Shown here piece after piece: positions 45,801 through 55,634 of a stretch of DNA of 64,000 nucleotides (position 1 is the first letter of the stretch; each line of letters starts with the position of its first letter). The translations under genes and the position numbers were made by a program. Where the stretch lies: positions 17,547 to 81,546 of the forward strand of contig CAZUXM010000006.1 of NCBI GenBank assembly GCA_964624635.1. Direction: 5' to 3'. The notes beneath the pieces were generated by a model, which was not told the origin of the DNA, searched no databases, and worked only from the letters and a program-made list of their open reading frames with translations. The stretch comes from JANWKQ01 sp964624635. Lineage in GTDB: Bacteria; Bacteroidota; Bacteroidia; CAIKAF01.

Positions 45801-46904
45801 CTATTGTTTTCCCTGAACGTAGTTGCTCAAGTCATCTTTACTGCTTGAGAAAGAGAATACATCATTTACCTGATAATAGTTTGATTTATCAACACAAAAA
45901 TCATACGCATATTTTGCTACCTCAAGCTTTGAGCTTTCGAATGAGAACAATGCAAGAATCTCTTTAATCTGCGCTACAGTAAAACATTTTTTAGCAGACA
46001 AGATTTGTTTAGCCGTAGTAATTTTGGTGTTATCAAAAGAAGCGGCATTGATGCTCTTTTTAATATCCTGCATATCTGTACTGGTAACAGCACAACCATT
46101 GTTGTTAGTAATAATTACAGTATTGTTGTTATTATTATTTCCATTGGTTTTAAGGAAAGCTTCAAAATCAAGCTTTAAACTTTGGTTGGTAAGAAGCTGA
46201 CCGGCATAGTTGTAGTTACCTCTATCGTATGCTCTTAAATAAACCGATTTTAAAACATCCAGACGATAACTTTCAGTGCCTAAAATACTAGCCATTTTCA
46301 TAATCTGTGCAGTACTTAAACAGTTAGCATTGATAAAATCTTTAATAGAGTTTACTTTTGAACTTTCGACCATTTTAGTGTTCCGAATGCCTATATAGTT
46401 GTTGTAAAAAGAAGCTTCATCCATAGGGAAATTACATCCTGTAATACCAAAATAATTGGTTGGATCAGGGTATGAGTAATTTGGATAATCATAATAGGTG
46501 GTGGTAGTAATGATATTTGTATTGTTGTTATTATTAAACTGGCCTCTTTGGCTCAACACATAATCATGTAGTCTGAATACATTTGAGAAATAAGCAAATG
46601 CATCATACACATCGTAAAAATTATCTTTATCCCAGCAGTTTCTGTAAGCAGCTTTGGCAAAAGTTAATTTATCCTGATCGTTATAAAACACCTGAGCTAT
46701 TTGTTTAATCTGGTATGAATACAAACAGTTGTTATTGGCAAAATTGGTGGCATAGTTAATTTTGCTTGTATTATTTGACATCGCATTGATGTTGTTGTAT
46801 TCACTGTTAAAATAAGTAGTGTTAACAGGATTGTTACACATGTTTTGAGCAAAAGCTCCAAAACTTAAGGTGAAAATGGTAAGGAGTAAAAGTAAACGTT
46901 TCAT
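45801..46904 (-). CDS. Secreted protein with three DUF4476 repeats
   Basis: A 367-residue protein with a signal peptide (about 1-19, AFAQ). Three helical repeats of the DUF4476 type (about residues 30-120, 150-250 and 270-365) share the pattern of a short-sequence start, LxxxQIxxIAxxF, LxxAKxAYxxCxDxxNY and a final FSS. The linkers are Asn-rich with N4-N8 runs. DUF4476 is largely restricted to Bacteroidota and has no known function. It is monocistronic. Confidence 0.88.
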   Translation of the reverse strand: MKRLLLLLTIFTLSFGAFAQNMCNNPVNTTYFNSEYNNINAMSNNTSKINYATNFANNNCLYSYQIKQIAQVFYNDQDKLTFAKAAYRNCWDKDNFYDVYDAFAYFSNVFRLHDYVLSQRGQFNNNNNTNIITTTTYYDYPNYSYPDPTNYFGITGCNFPMDEASFYNNYIGIRNTKMVESSKVNSIKDFINANCLSTAQIMKMASILGTESYRLDVLKSVYLRAYDRGNYNYAGQLLTNQSLKLDFEAFLKTNGNNNNNNTVIITNNNGCAVTSTDMQDIKKSINAASFDNTKITTAKQILSAKKCFTVAQIKEILALFSFESSKLEVAKYAYDFCVDKSNYYQVNDVFSFSSSKDDLSNYVQGKQ

Positions 46905-47041
46905 AACCGTTGATTTATTGATTTGTAATACCGCTGAAAATTCAATATGTATGCCAAAGTTAATGTTTAACTCATAGCTAAACCTTACTAAATCGATGTT
47001 TTATGAAAAAATTAGGAAGTTGTAGGGACGTTGTAGAGATA

Positions 47042-47107
47042 CAAAGTTCAAAATTAGAGGTTCAAAATTCAAAGTTGAATGTTAGTAGATTCTAATTTTG
47101 AACTTTG
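47042..47107. terminator. AT-rich palindrome (copy 2)
   Basis: CAAAGTTCAAAATTAGA (47042-47058) is perfectly complementary to 47091-47107. It lies downstream of the reverse carbonic-anhydrase-like gene and shares the TTCAAAATT words with copies 1 and 3. Confidence 0.75.
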
Positions 47108-47124
47108 AATTTCCAACTTTCTAA

Positions 47125-47715
47125 TTACTTAATCTCATTCCATGTGTTGAATGTTTTGTCCTGTACTTTACGATCATCAGGTATTTCGCGTAAAGGTTCT
47201 ACTTCTTTTAACAGTGTTTGACAATCTCTGGCCAGTTGCTGATATATTTGAGTTCCTTCGGTTTTCCAACCAATCATTTCATTGCTTACTTCTTTTACCA
47301 CTTTAGCAGGATTGCCAACGACTACTTTTCTGCTTTCAATTACAGTATCAGCCGGTATAAAACACAAGGCCCCCACAATACACTCCGCACCAAGTTTTAC
47401 ATTGTCCATAATTACGGCATTCATACCTACCAACGAATTTTCTCCTATTTCAGCCCCATGAATAATGGCCCCATGTCCTATATGTGCATTTTTTCTGAGG
47501 AAAACGGTTACCCCGGGAAACATATGAATAGTGCAGTTTTCCTGAACATTACAACCGTCTTCAATAATAATTTGTCCAAAATCCCCCCTGATAGCTGCTC
47601 CGGGTCCGATGTAAACATATTTACCTATGATTACATTACCCGTAACTGTAGCTTGTGGATGTACAAAAGCAGTAGGGTGTATAACAGGAATATAACCGTT
47701 GAATTCGTAGATCAT
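47125..47715 (-). CDS. Gamma-carbonic-anhydrase-like hexapeptide protein (PaaY-like)
   Basis: A 196-residue left-handed beta-helix protein of hexapeptide repeats, with the metal-site pattern of the gamma-carbonic-anhydrase family (NCTIHMFPG, then HIGHGAIIHGAEIG) and the GMNAVIMDNV turn. The C-terminal helix (GWKTEGTQIYQQLA) matches the PaaY/CaiE-like group. It may be a carbonic anhydrase or a CoA-thioester-related enzyme; sequence alone does not decide. Confidence 0.86.
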   Translation of the reverse strand: MIYEFNGYIPVIHPTAFVHPQATVTGNVIIGKYVYIGPGAAIRGDFGQIIIEDGCNVQENCTIHMFPGVTVFLRKNAHIGHGAIIHGAEIGENSLVGMNAVIMDNVKLGAECIVGALCFIPADTVIESRKVVVGNPAKVVKEVSNEMIGWKTEGTQIYQQLARDCQTLLKEVEPLREIPDDRKVQDKTFNTWNEIK

Positions 47716-47763
47716 ATTGTTGTATTTAATTATTCAAAAATAGTAGAATATCAACAAACATTC

Positions 47764-47791
47764 TTGAAGCTTCTTTTTTTAGGTAAGTTTG
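47764..47791 (+). promoter_or_regulatory. Promoter (TTG -N17- TAAGTTTG) for the choice-of-anchor L protein
   Basis: TTG at 47764-47766 and TAAGTTTG at 47784-47791 lie in the region between divergent genes, 56 bp before the downstream ATG. Confidence 0.55.
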
Positions 47792-47847
47792 CAACCAAAT
47801 GGATAAAAATCATCTCTACTAACTTGGTATTACAATAGGTCAAAAGA

Positions 47848-50049
47848 ATGAAAAAACAAATTCAAAAAATAACTTTAACAATAGTTGGTGCTTTTTTACC
47901 TGTGCTGGGTTTTAGTCAGATAACAACATCAGGGGCATTAACACCGGCTCAGTTAGTAAATAATGTTTTACTTGGTGGTGGAATTACGGCAAGCAATATT
48001 ACTTATACAGGATATGTTAACGGAATATCAGAGTTTACGGTGGGGGCTCCTACTGCAACCTTTGGTATGAGTGGCGGGATTTATTTAACTACAGGATCAT
48101 ATCTTCAAAATGACCCGGCAGGTTTTGGTGGTGGTGAAGATGGTCCTGCAGGTCCATCAAGTAATTTTCAAAGTATTACAGCAGGAGGTTTTGGAACACC
48201 GGGAGATCCGGATTTAGATCTGATGTTGCAAACGATTACAGGTGATCCTTTTGCTATAACTAATGATGCTGCGGTATTAGAATTTGATTTTGTTCCACAG
48301 AGCGATACTGTAAAATTCAGGTATAGATTTGGTTCAGAAGAGTACAATGATTTTGTTAGTAGTGGAGGTATGGGTGGAGTAAATGATGTTTTTGGTTTTT
48401 ATTTGACAGGCTTAACTACTCCATTACCGCAAACCAATATAGCTTTATTACCCGGAAGCGCTACTCCGGTAAGTATATTCACTGTTAATAACGGATATTC
48501 TGCAGGTGCTTCAGCCGGACCTTGCACCAATTGTGCTTATTATGTAGATAATATCAGTGGATCAATAGATGTAGTATATGATGGATTAACCACTGTATTA
48601 ACGGCAGTTTATCCTGTTATTTGTGGAGAAACTTATCATATTAAAATTGCCATTGCAGATGCTAGTGATAATGCATGGGATTCAGGAGTATTTTTAGAAG
48701 CAGGATCTTTCACCAGTGCAGGTGGAGTGAGTATTTCATCAAATGTAAATTGGAGTACCAACGATACCATTTTATACGAAGGTTGTAATGGTGCTGATAT
48801 TACCTTCGTTCGTTATGGAGATATAAGTACTGCCGCTAGTATGACTTATACTTTAACAGGAACTGCAACTACCGGTACTGATTACACCGGGTTAAGTGGA
48901 ACACTTAATTTCGGAGCCAATCAGGATTCTATCATCATACCTATAAATGCTATTGCTGATGGTATCACTGAAGGTATGGAAACCATCACTATTACCGTTA
49001 CTAACTTAACTGCTTGTGGGTCGTCTTCTACAAGTTCTTATACTTTTTATATTAATGAACCTCCTGTTTTAACTGTTGATGCAGGTACTGACCAAACATT
49101 AGATTGTACTACTTTACAAAACGGAGCATCACTAATGGCAATAGGGAATGGAGGTATTGCTCCTTTAACCTATCAATGGTTAGGTGGACCTGCAACCTCA
49201 GCGAATACTGTATATACGGCAGGATACCATTTTGTTACTGCTACAGATTTTTGCGACCAAACAGCTACCGATTCAGTGAATGTAACTGTAATTGGAGCTA
49301 ATCCTTTAGCAGTTGTTGCATCTAACGACACAACCATATGTCAGGGTGAAGGTGCAAATATTATTTCTCAAGCTATAGGAGGAAATGGAGTAATAACATA
49401 TTTATGGAATACCGGAGAAGTAACACAAAACATATCAGTTACTCCGGTCAATAATGCTACTTATATAGTTACTGTATCTGATAATTGTGGTGTTACGGCA
49501 ACAGAGTCAGTAAACATTACTGTTGACCCAGTAAATGCTTCTTTTATACATGGTTTTACCGCTGTAGATGGAGAAGTAGCATTTGCTAATCAGTCTATTC
49601 CTGCTGGTTCAACATATTTTTGGGATTTTGGTGATGGTACTACTTCTACCGATCAGGATCCTGCCAATCATATTTACACTATTGCAGGCACTTATACTAT
49701 TACATTAATTGTTACTAATCCTAATGGTTGTACTGATACTACTTCCAGTGAGGTACTTATTCTGGCTGAATCATTTATTTATATCCCTAATTCCTTTACT
49801 CCGGGTAATGAAGACGGGTTGAATGATATTTTCAGAGTTCATGGACAAGGTTTTAGCAAAGCAGTTCTTAAAATATTTAACCGTTGGGGACAAGAATTGC
49901 ATACAGATGCTGAAGGAGATCTTACATGGAATGGAATCAAGGCTGATAAAACATTTTATCCGCAAGGAGTATATGCTTACAGGGTAGAATATACTGATGG
50001 TTTTGGAAAAGATAAAGTAATTATGGGTCATATAAACTTGATCAGATAA
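47848..50049 (+). CDS. Choice-of-anchor L / PKD surface protein with T9SS type B sorting domain
   Basis: A 733-residue exported protein with a signal peptide (about 1-24). Domains in order: a choice-of-anchor L domain (about 25-290, with VLEFDFVPQSDTVKFRYRFGSEEYNDFV), a Calx-beta-like segment (about 300-405), two SprB/Ig-like repeats (about 410-555), a PKD domain (about 565-640, TYFWDFGDGTTSTDQDP) and a CHU_C gliding-motility C-terminal domain (IPNSFTPGNEDGLNDIF to the end). This is a typical large type IX substrate, probably an adhesin. The gene has its own promoter and terminator. Confidence 0.92.
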   Translation: MKKQIQKITLTIVGAFLPVLGFSQITTSGALTPAQLVNNVLLGGGITASNITYTGYVNGISEFTVGAPTATFGMSGGIYLTTGSYLQNDPAGFGGGEDGPAGPSSNFQSITAGGFGTPGDPDLDLMLQTITGDPFAITNDAAVLEFDFVPQSDTVKFRYRFGSEEYNDFVSSGGMGGVNDVFGFYLTGLTTPLPQTNIALLPGSATPVSIFTVNNGYSAGASAGPCTNCAYYVDNISGSIDVVYDGLTTVLTAVYPVICGETYHIKIAIADASDNAWDSGVFLEAGSFTSAGGVSISSNVNWSTNDTILYEGCNGADITFVRYGDISTAASMTYTLTGTATTGTDYTGLSGTLNFGANQDSIIIPINAIADGITEGMETITITVTNLTACGSSSTSSYTFYINEPPVLTVDAGTDQTLDCTTLQNGASLMAIGNGGIAPLTYQWLGGPATSANTVYTAGYHFVTATDFCDQTATDSVNVTVIGANPLAVVASNDTTICQGEGANIISQAIGGNGVITYLWNTGEVTQNISVTPVNNATYIVTVSDNCGVTATESVNITVDPVNASFIHGFTAVDGEVAFANQSIPAGSTYFWDFGDGTTSTDQDPANHIYTIAGTYTITLIVTNPNGCTDTTSSEVLILAESFIYIPNSFTPGNEDGLNDIFRVHGQGFSKAVLKIFNRWGQELHTDAEGDLTWNGIKADKTFYPQGVYAYRVEYTDGFGKDKVIMGHINLIR

Positions 50050-50072
50050 GAAATTGACAGTTTGTTGATGAT

Positions 50073-50101
50073 AAGCCTTCCTTATTTTAGGAGGGCTTTT
50101 T
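50073..50101 (+). terminator. Rho-independent terminator
   Basis: AAGCCTTCCT and AGGAGGGCTT form a 10-bp stem with one G-T, followed by TTT and further T-rich sequence. Confidence 0.85.
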
Positions 50102-50126
50102 CATTTTTCATTCTTACCTTTATACT

Positions 50127-52019
50127 GTGATCAAAAATATCATCAAAAAATATCCTTTTCTAGCATTTATAATGTTGCTTGCATTGGTGATACGATTGGT
50201 TGCAGGGTATGTACAATCTTTTTCAAATGATGAGTTAAGTGCATTGTATCGATTACAATTCAATAATTTTTACGATTTTATCCATTGGGGAGTAAAGGTA
50301 GATGGGCACCCCGCATTGGTTCAACTGTTTTTATATGTATATACTCCTTTATGCGGCAAAAGTGAATTGCTTATTAGACTTCCGTTTATATTGGCGAGCA
50401 CTTTTTCTTTAGGATTTATTTTTTTCTCCTTAAAAAAATTATCAGGTGAATTTAGTGCCTATATGGTGGTAATTATTCTTGCACTTGCAGGATTTAGTAT
50501 TGAGTTAGGATATTTTGCCAGGCCTTATGCCTTTGGAATCTTCTTTACTTCTGTAGCTACTTATTATTGGACAAAAATTTTTATAGAGGTAGATACAAGT
50601 AAAAAATATTGGGTTTTATTTATTGTTGCTTCTATTCTTGCATGTTACACACATTATTTTGCATTGTTACAAATAGGAATATTAGGAATGGCTACTTTCT
50701 TTTTTGCTCCGGTAAAAACCTGGAGGAAAATAATAGTAGGGGGAATCATTATTTTAATTACCTATTTACCCAATTACCCAATTTTAGCATTTCAATTATC
50801 AGTAGGTGGAATTGGCGGCTGGTTAGGGAAACCTAATAATTATTTTATTATTGATGTAGTATTGGAATATTTTGACAGGAATCCGATTATCATAGGATGT
50901 TTTATGTTGTTTTCTATGTTATTGGTTATTCTTCAACCTGCAAAACCGGTGCTGAAAAAAACATTGTTACTACTTTTTTTATCCGTTACTCCATTTATTC
51001 TTTTATACATTTATTCTATTAAGATCAATTCATTATTGCAGTTTTCGGCATGTTTCTTTTTTATGCCGTTTTTATTAGCTGCGTTTTTTAGTTTATTTGA
51101 ATCCGATCAACCAATACCAGCTATTGCAAAATGGGGATTTGTTACCTGTACAGTTATTTTTTTAGGGTCTGTATTGATATTTAACCCTGCATTTGCTCCA
51201 TCACATTTTGGGGAGTTTAAACGAATTGCAAACTATATTAAAAAGTACGAATCCGATTCAGTAACAACCATAGTAGCCGTAAACAATCCTTTTTATATTG
51301 ATTGGTATCTGGAAGATGTAAAACCCGACCTGTACATAACAGATATGGGAGATGACCTTAGGTTTTTGCGGAGGTTAATTGATACAACCCAAACCCCCGA
51401 ATTTATTTATGCCTTTACCAACCAAAGAAGTAATGCTGAAATTCCATTCATGATTAAGGATGAATTCGAATACCAGGTTAATCAAAAATTTTTCCCTAAT
51501 GCTGAGCTATATCATTTCAGTAAACAAGAAAATACAAGGTATCCTATAGATAAACCTATAGCTGAATTTGTGTATTATTCAGGTAATGGAAATTTTTATG
51601 AGGTTGGAAAAGATCCTCAAGCCGGATGGAAACAAATGGGATTGTTTTCGGTGAAAGATTCAATGCAGTTTTCAAAAACATTAGAGTTTGAATTAAAAGA
51701 TAGGAATTTACAAGTCTACGATCGTATATGTGCATCTATTACCCTTGATAGTATAGATACTTGTGATCATGAATTGGTTATTAGCATTGAAAATGGAGAA
51801 CAGGTATTTTGGAGATCAAGAAAATTAATGCATCAACAAGGTATTCAGTTAAGAAGACAACATTATATCGTAGAAGATTTGAATCATCCGGAAATTGATT
51901 TAAACAAGTCGAAAGTAAAAGTATATGTACTTAATAACAGACATTGTGAAGCTACATACCATTGGTTTAGAGTAACCGTGTTTAGGGGTAATCCATATAC
52001 TAATGGATATTCACAATAA
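50127..52019 (+). CDS. ArnT/PMT-like (GT39/GT83) membrane glycosyltransferase
   Basis: A 630-residue protein starting at GTG. The first 420 residues hold about ten hydrophobic helices; after the first helix comes FSNDELSALYRL with the acidic pair expected of polyprenol-phosphate-sugar-using GT-C enzymes, and a DGHPALVQLFLY motif follows in the first periplasmic loop. The C-terminal 200 residues form a soluble domain. It probably transfers a lipid-linked sugar to a surface molecule; the acceptor is unknown. Confidence 0.8.
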   Translation: MIKNIIKKYPFLAFIMLLALVIRLVAGYVQSFSNDELSALYRLQFNNFYDFIHWGVKVDGHPALVQLFLYVYTPLCGKSELLIRLPFILASTFSLGFIFFSLKKLSGEFSAYMVVIILALAGFSIELGYFARPYAFGIFFTSVATYYWTKIFIEVDTSKKYWVLFIVASILACYTHYFALLQIGILGMATFFFAPVKTWRKIIVGGIIILITYLPNYPILAFQLSVGGIGGWLGKPNNYFIIDVVLEYFDRNPIIIGCFMLFSMLLVILQPAKPVLKKTLLLLFLSVTPFILLYIYSIKINSLLQFSACFFFMPFLLAAFFSLFESDQPIPAIAKWGFVTCTVIFLGSVLIFNPAFAPSHFGEFKRIANYIKKYESDSVTTIVAVNNPFYIDWYLEDVKPDLYITDMGDDLRFLRRLIDTTQTPEFIYAFTNQRSNAEIPFMIKDEFEYQVNQKFFPNAELYHFSKQENTRYPIDKPIAEFVYYSGNGNFYEVGKDPQAGWKQMGLFSVKDSMQFSKTLEFELKDRNLQVYDRICASITLDSIDTCDHELVISIENGEQVFWRSRKLMHQQGIQLRRQHYIVEDLNHPEIDLNKSKVKVYVLNNRHCEATYHWFRVTVFRGNPYTNGYSQ

Positions 52020-52048
52020 AATGTAAATTTGGCAGTTATTTGGATGTT

Positions 52049-54331
52049 ATGAAGAACCTGATTTTATTACTGACCGGGCTTTGCACATATGTATTTTCTC
52101 AAGCCCAGATAGGGATTGGTCAGTGGGAAACCTTTCAGTCGTACGGTAATGGAACGTCTTTAGCAATACAAGGTCTTAAAGCATATTGCGGAACCCAGCA
52201 AGGGTTATATTCTTACGACTATGCTACCAGCGAAATGGGCGAATATACTAAGCCTCAGGGGTATGTTGGTTTAGGGGTTACTGCCTTAGGATATTCACCA
52301 AAAGTAAATGCAGTGATTGTAGCTTATGATGATGCAAATCTGGATATCATCAAAGAAAATGAGATCATTAACTTACCTCAAATAAAAAATTATAGTATTA
52401 CCGGGGATAAAAAGATTTACAATATCACCATTTCGGGTGATAGTGCCATTCTTAGTTGTGGATTTGGAGTAGTAATAGTGGATATGAGGCAGGAGATTAT
52501 TAAAACGGATGTGAAATTTTCGGATGATATTGGTTTTGCCGGTGAGGTTTGTTACGATGCAGCTATCATGGGTGGATATTATTATTTTGCGACTTCTCAA
52601 GGGATGTATAAAGTATTATATACTTCCAATATCAAAAACTTAACTAATTGGCAATTACTTCCCGGATTACCTACCGGACATTATAATAATGTAGTGAACC
52701 ATAACAATGTATTATACTTTAATTATTCAGCATACATAACGGGTATGGTAGATAATGCGGATACTATTTACTCATCGAATGGGATAACACATACCGTTTA
52801 CGAATCAGGCTGGGCAGTAAGAGTAATGGATATAACTTCTAATAATGGGTATTTAGGCATATTAGATCAGGAAGAAGCTAAAATTTGGGGTTCATCTACA
52901 ACCACCATTGCACCTGGATGTTTTTTTAGAGCTGAAAAAATAGATATAGATGCTACAGGTAGACCATGGATTGCATTAGTAGGACCCGGATTATTATATT
53001 ATGAATCAGGTATTTGTTATCAGCAACCAAAAGATGGACCCGTAAGTAAAAATGTTTGGGACATGCAGTTTATGAATGGTGATATTTGGGTAGCGGCTGG
53101 TGGTGTAAATATTGGGGATGGAAATGTATTCATAAACAACAAAATGTATTACAGAAGAGATGGAGATTGGAAGTGGTGTAATATTCCTGATTACGGAAAT
53201 GGAGAGCCCGTTGATATTCATTGTTTAGCAATACAACAAAATAATGCAGGTCATGTGTATGGAGGATCATGGGGGACAGGTTTGTATGAAGTAACAAACT
53301 ATTTACCTCAAACACAGTTTCTGACTCCTGAAGTTGATTCGACGGATACATACATGCCCTATGGATATAGAGTAGGAGGCATGGCGTTTGATAGTAAGAA
53401 TACATTATGGTATACGAATTCTAACCAAGCTATTGAACAACTTAGGTACCGTACATCAGCAGGTACTTTTGGTCAGGTATCATTATCTACGGTGAATGCC
53501 TCTAACAATGTAGGCAAAGTAGCCATTGACGAAAGAGACCAGATTTGGGTTGCGGTAAATGGTAAAGGAATTGTTGTAGTGAAGAATGATGGCTCCGGTC
53601 AGCAAAGAGTGTTAAGCAGTACTTATAATCAGGGTGATCTTCCACAATTATCAGTTCGTGCAATGGAATGTGATAAAGATGGGCAGATGTGGGTAGGTAC
53701 TCATGATGGTATTAGGGTATTTTCTCCATCACAAGTATTTCCTAATAGTAATCCTATTAACGGACAAAAAATAGTTATCAAAGATGATAATGGGATTAAT
53801 GAATTATTATTAAAAGAAACCATCATCAATGATATTGAAGTAGATGGGGCTAATCGAAAATGGATTGCTACGATGGGCACCGGAGTCCGTTTGGTATCAG
53901 AAGACGGAAGAGAGATTATTTATTCGTTTACAGCAGAAAATAGTCCATTGCTATCAAACATAGTGTATTGTATAGCAATCGATGATGAAGATGGTAATGT
54001 TTGTTTTGGAACAGATAAAGGTATTTGTTGTTTCCGTGCAGAAGCAACAGCATCTACCGATACATTTGGTGATGTGTATGCATACCCAAACCCGGTTCGC
54101 CCCGGATATGAGGGTCCGATTGCCATTACCGGAATGGCTACCAATTCTATTGTAAAGATTACAGATATTGCAGGGAACATTGTATATGAAACCACTTCAG
54201 AAGGTGGTCAAGCCATTTGGAATGGGAAAAAAATGGATGGTAAACGTCCTTCTACCGGAGTATACCTTGTTTTTTGTGTAAATGAAGATGCATCACAAAC
54301 CGTAGTTACTAAAATTCTTTTCATCAACTAA
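52049..54331 (+). CDS. porZ: PorZ-like T9SS attachment-complex propeller protein
   Basis: A 760-residue protein starting at ATG 52049 (an upstream in-frame TTG at 52040 is less likely); signal peptide about 1-19 (FSQAQ). The N-terminus (WETFQSYGNGTSLAIQGLKAYCGTQQGLYSYD, then VIVAYDDANLDII and a NLPQIKNYSI segment) matches PorZ, the beta-propeller component of the T9SS attachment complex. Two-component-regulator-type propeller blades follow, and the last 90 residues are a type A sorting domain (YAYPNPVRPGYEGPI to ILFIN). PorZ works with PorU, PorV and PorQ at the cell surface. A TAAATTTG promoter element lies at 52024. Only 1 bp separates it from recO. Confidence 0.85.
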   Translation: MKNLILLLTGLCTYVFSQAQIGIGQWETFQSYGNGTSLAIQGLKAYCGTQQGLYSYDYATSEMGEYTKPQGYVGLGVTALGYSPKVNAVIVAYDDANLDIIKENEIINLPQIKNYSITGDKKIYNITISGDSAILSCGFGVVIVDMRQEIIKTDVKFSDDIGFAGEVCYDAAIMGGYYYFATSQGMYKVLYTSNIKNLTNWQLLPGLPTGHYNNVVNHNNVLYFNYSAYITGMVDNADTIYSSNGITHTVYESGWAVRVMDITSNNGYLGILDQEEAKIWGSSTTTIAPGCFFRAEKIDIDATGRPWIALVGPGLLYYESGICYQQPKDGPVSKNVWDMQFMNGDIWVAAGGVNIGDGNVFINNKMYYRRDGDWKWCNIPDYGNGEPVDIHCLAIQQNNAGHVYGGSWGTGLYEVTNYLPQTQFLTPEVDSTDTYMPYGYRVGGMAFDSKNTLWYTNSNQAIEQLRYRTSAGTFGQVSLSTVNASNNVGKVAIDERDQIWVAVNGKGIVVVKNDGSGQQRVLSSTYNQGDLPQLSVRAMECDKDGQMWVGTHDGIRVFSPSQVFPNSNPINGQKIVIKDDNGINELLLKETIINDIEVDGANRKWIATMGTGVRLVSEDGREIIYSFTAENSPLLSNIVYCIAIDDEDGNVCFGTDKGICCFRAEATASTDTFGDVYAYPNPVRPGYEGPIAITGMATNSIVKITDIAGNIVYETTSEGGQAIWNGKKMDGKRPSTGVYLVFCVNEDASQTVVTKILFIN

Positions 54332-54332
54332 T

Positions 54333-55043
54333 ATGTTACAGAAAACGGAAGGTATCGTTATCCAAACCATTCCGTATTCTGATACTTCTATTATAACCAA
54401 ATTATTTACTGCTGACCATGGATTGATTTCATTTATGATACGTGGTACACGTGGTAAAAAGTCAAATAATAAAGCTGTTTTATTTCAACCTTTATCAGTA
54501 CTGGCCATTGATATTTATTATCAGGAAAATAAGAACTTACAAACGATTAAGGAGACGAAACTTTTGCTTAATCCTGTTGGTATTTACAGCAATATGTACA
54601 AAACTTCGGTTGTATTATTTATGGCTGAATTATTACAAAAACTTTTAAAAGAAGGATATATTAATCCCGGATTATTTATTCTACTCAAAGAAAGAATATA
54701 TACGTTGAATGAAGATAAATTTGACCCCAATTTTCATCTGAATTGGATGGTAGGTATTTCATCTGAACTTGGATTTATTCCTTATAATAATTATACTGAA
54801 GTACTAAATGTATTTTCATTACAGGAGGGTAAATTTGTACAATCGGGTAATGACCATTATGGTATGTATTTTATGAGTGAAAAGGATTCATTTTACTTTC
54901 ACCAATTAATGATTGGAGAAGAATTAACGATGAGCAGGGAAGAAAGACGCAGTTTGTTGAATGAAATCATTAAGTATTTTCAGCTTCATAATCAAGGGAT
55001 GAGCACCCTCAGGTCAACAGCAGTATTACAGGAAGTGTTATAA
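54333..55043 (+). CDS. recO: DNA repair protein RecO
   Basis: A 236-residue protein with the RecO N-terminal OB fold (GIVIQTIPYSDTSIITKLFTADHGLISFMIRGTRGKKS), a middle helical region and the short C-terminal domain; the zinc-binding cysteines of some RecO proteins are absent, as is usual in this phylum. RecO loads RecA onto SSB-coated DNA. It is translationally close to porZ (1 bp), so the two are expected to be cotranscribed. Confidence 0.9.
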   Translation: MLQKTEGIVIQTIPYSDTSIITKLFTADHGLISFMIRGTRGKKSNNKAVLFQPLSVLAIDIYYQENKNLQTIKETKLLLNPVGIYSNMYKTSVVLFMAELLQKLLKEGYINPGLFILLKERIYTLNEDKFDPNFHLNWMVGISSELGFIPYNNYTEVLNVFSLQEGKFVQSGNDHYGMYFMSEKDSFYFHQLMIGEELTMSREERRSLLNEIIKYFQLHNQGMSTLRSTAVLQEVL

Positions 55044-55085
55044 TTAGAGCCTGATGAATGGTTGTTTTTTTTATCTTCGTAACCC

Positions 55086-55634
55086 ATGATCCTATACCTA
55101 AGGCATAAATACCGAAAGCTGTTGTTATTTTTTATTCCGGCAAGGTCGTATGTTTTAGAGTGCCAGATACCTCAAGTGGAGGTAATTAAAAGATTACAGG
55201 ATATTGTTCAGGCGGATAGGCTATATTTTATTTTTCCTTCCAAAACAGATAAGCCTTATTCAGGTAAATTTGGAATGAATAAGTTTGTAGCTATTAAGTC
55301 GAGTAAAAAAACATTCCAGCGACAAATTAAAGTACGAGGTAACTTTTACCTGATGGATGGGAAAATATTTGTTAGATTAATTCTTTCCAATCCATTTTCT
55401 ATCATTAATTTTATCGTATTGGGAGCCTTGTATTTTTCTCTTCTTATATTTAGGGTTTGGATATTTGATTGGTGGTTATGGAACTTACTTTTATATACGG
55501 TGCCGGTAATTATCACCTACTTTTTTACTAATTTATCTTTTCAGGCAGTTTATAGAAAAGAAAAACAACGTTTTTTTAAATTGTTTAATTCAAGAAGACT
55601 TTCAGATAAAGAACTTGAAAGATTAGGAGTGTAA
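55086..55634 (+). CDS. Hypothetical membrane protein
   Basis: A 182-residue protein that I do not recognise. It has a basic N-terminus, a soluble region (about 20-95), two hydrophobic helices (about 100-120 and 128-150) and a basic C-terminal tail. Its stop overlaps the start of the next glycosyltransferase by 1 bp, which suggests coupling to it. Confidence 0.65.
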   Translation: MILYLRHKYRKLLLFFIPARSYVLECQIPQVEVIKRLQDIVQADRLYFIFPSKTDKPYSGKFGMNKFVAIKSSKKTFQRQIKVRGNFYLMDGKIFVRLILSNPFSIINFIVLGALYFSLLIFRVWIFDWWLWNLLLYTVPVIITYFFTNLSFQAVYRKEKQRFFKLFNSRRLSDKELERLGV

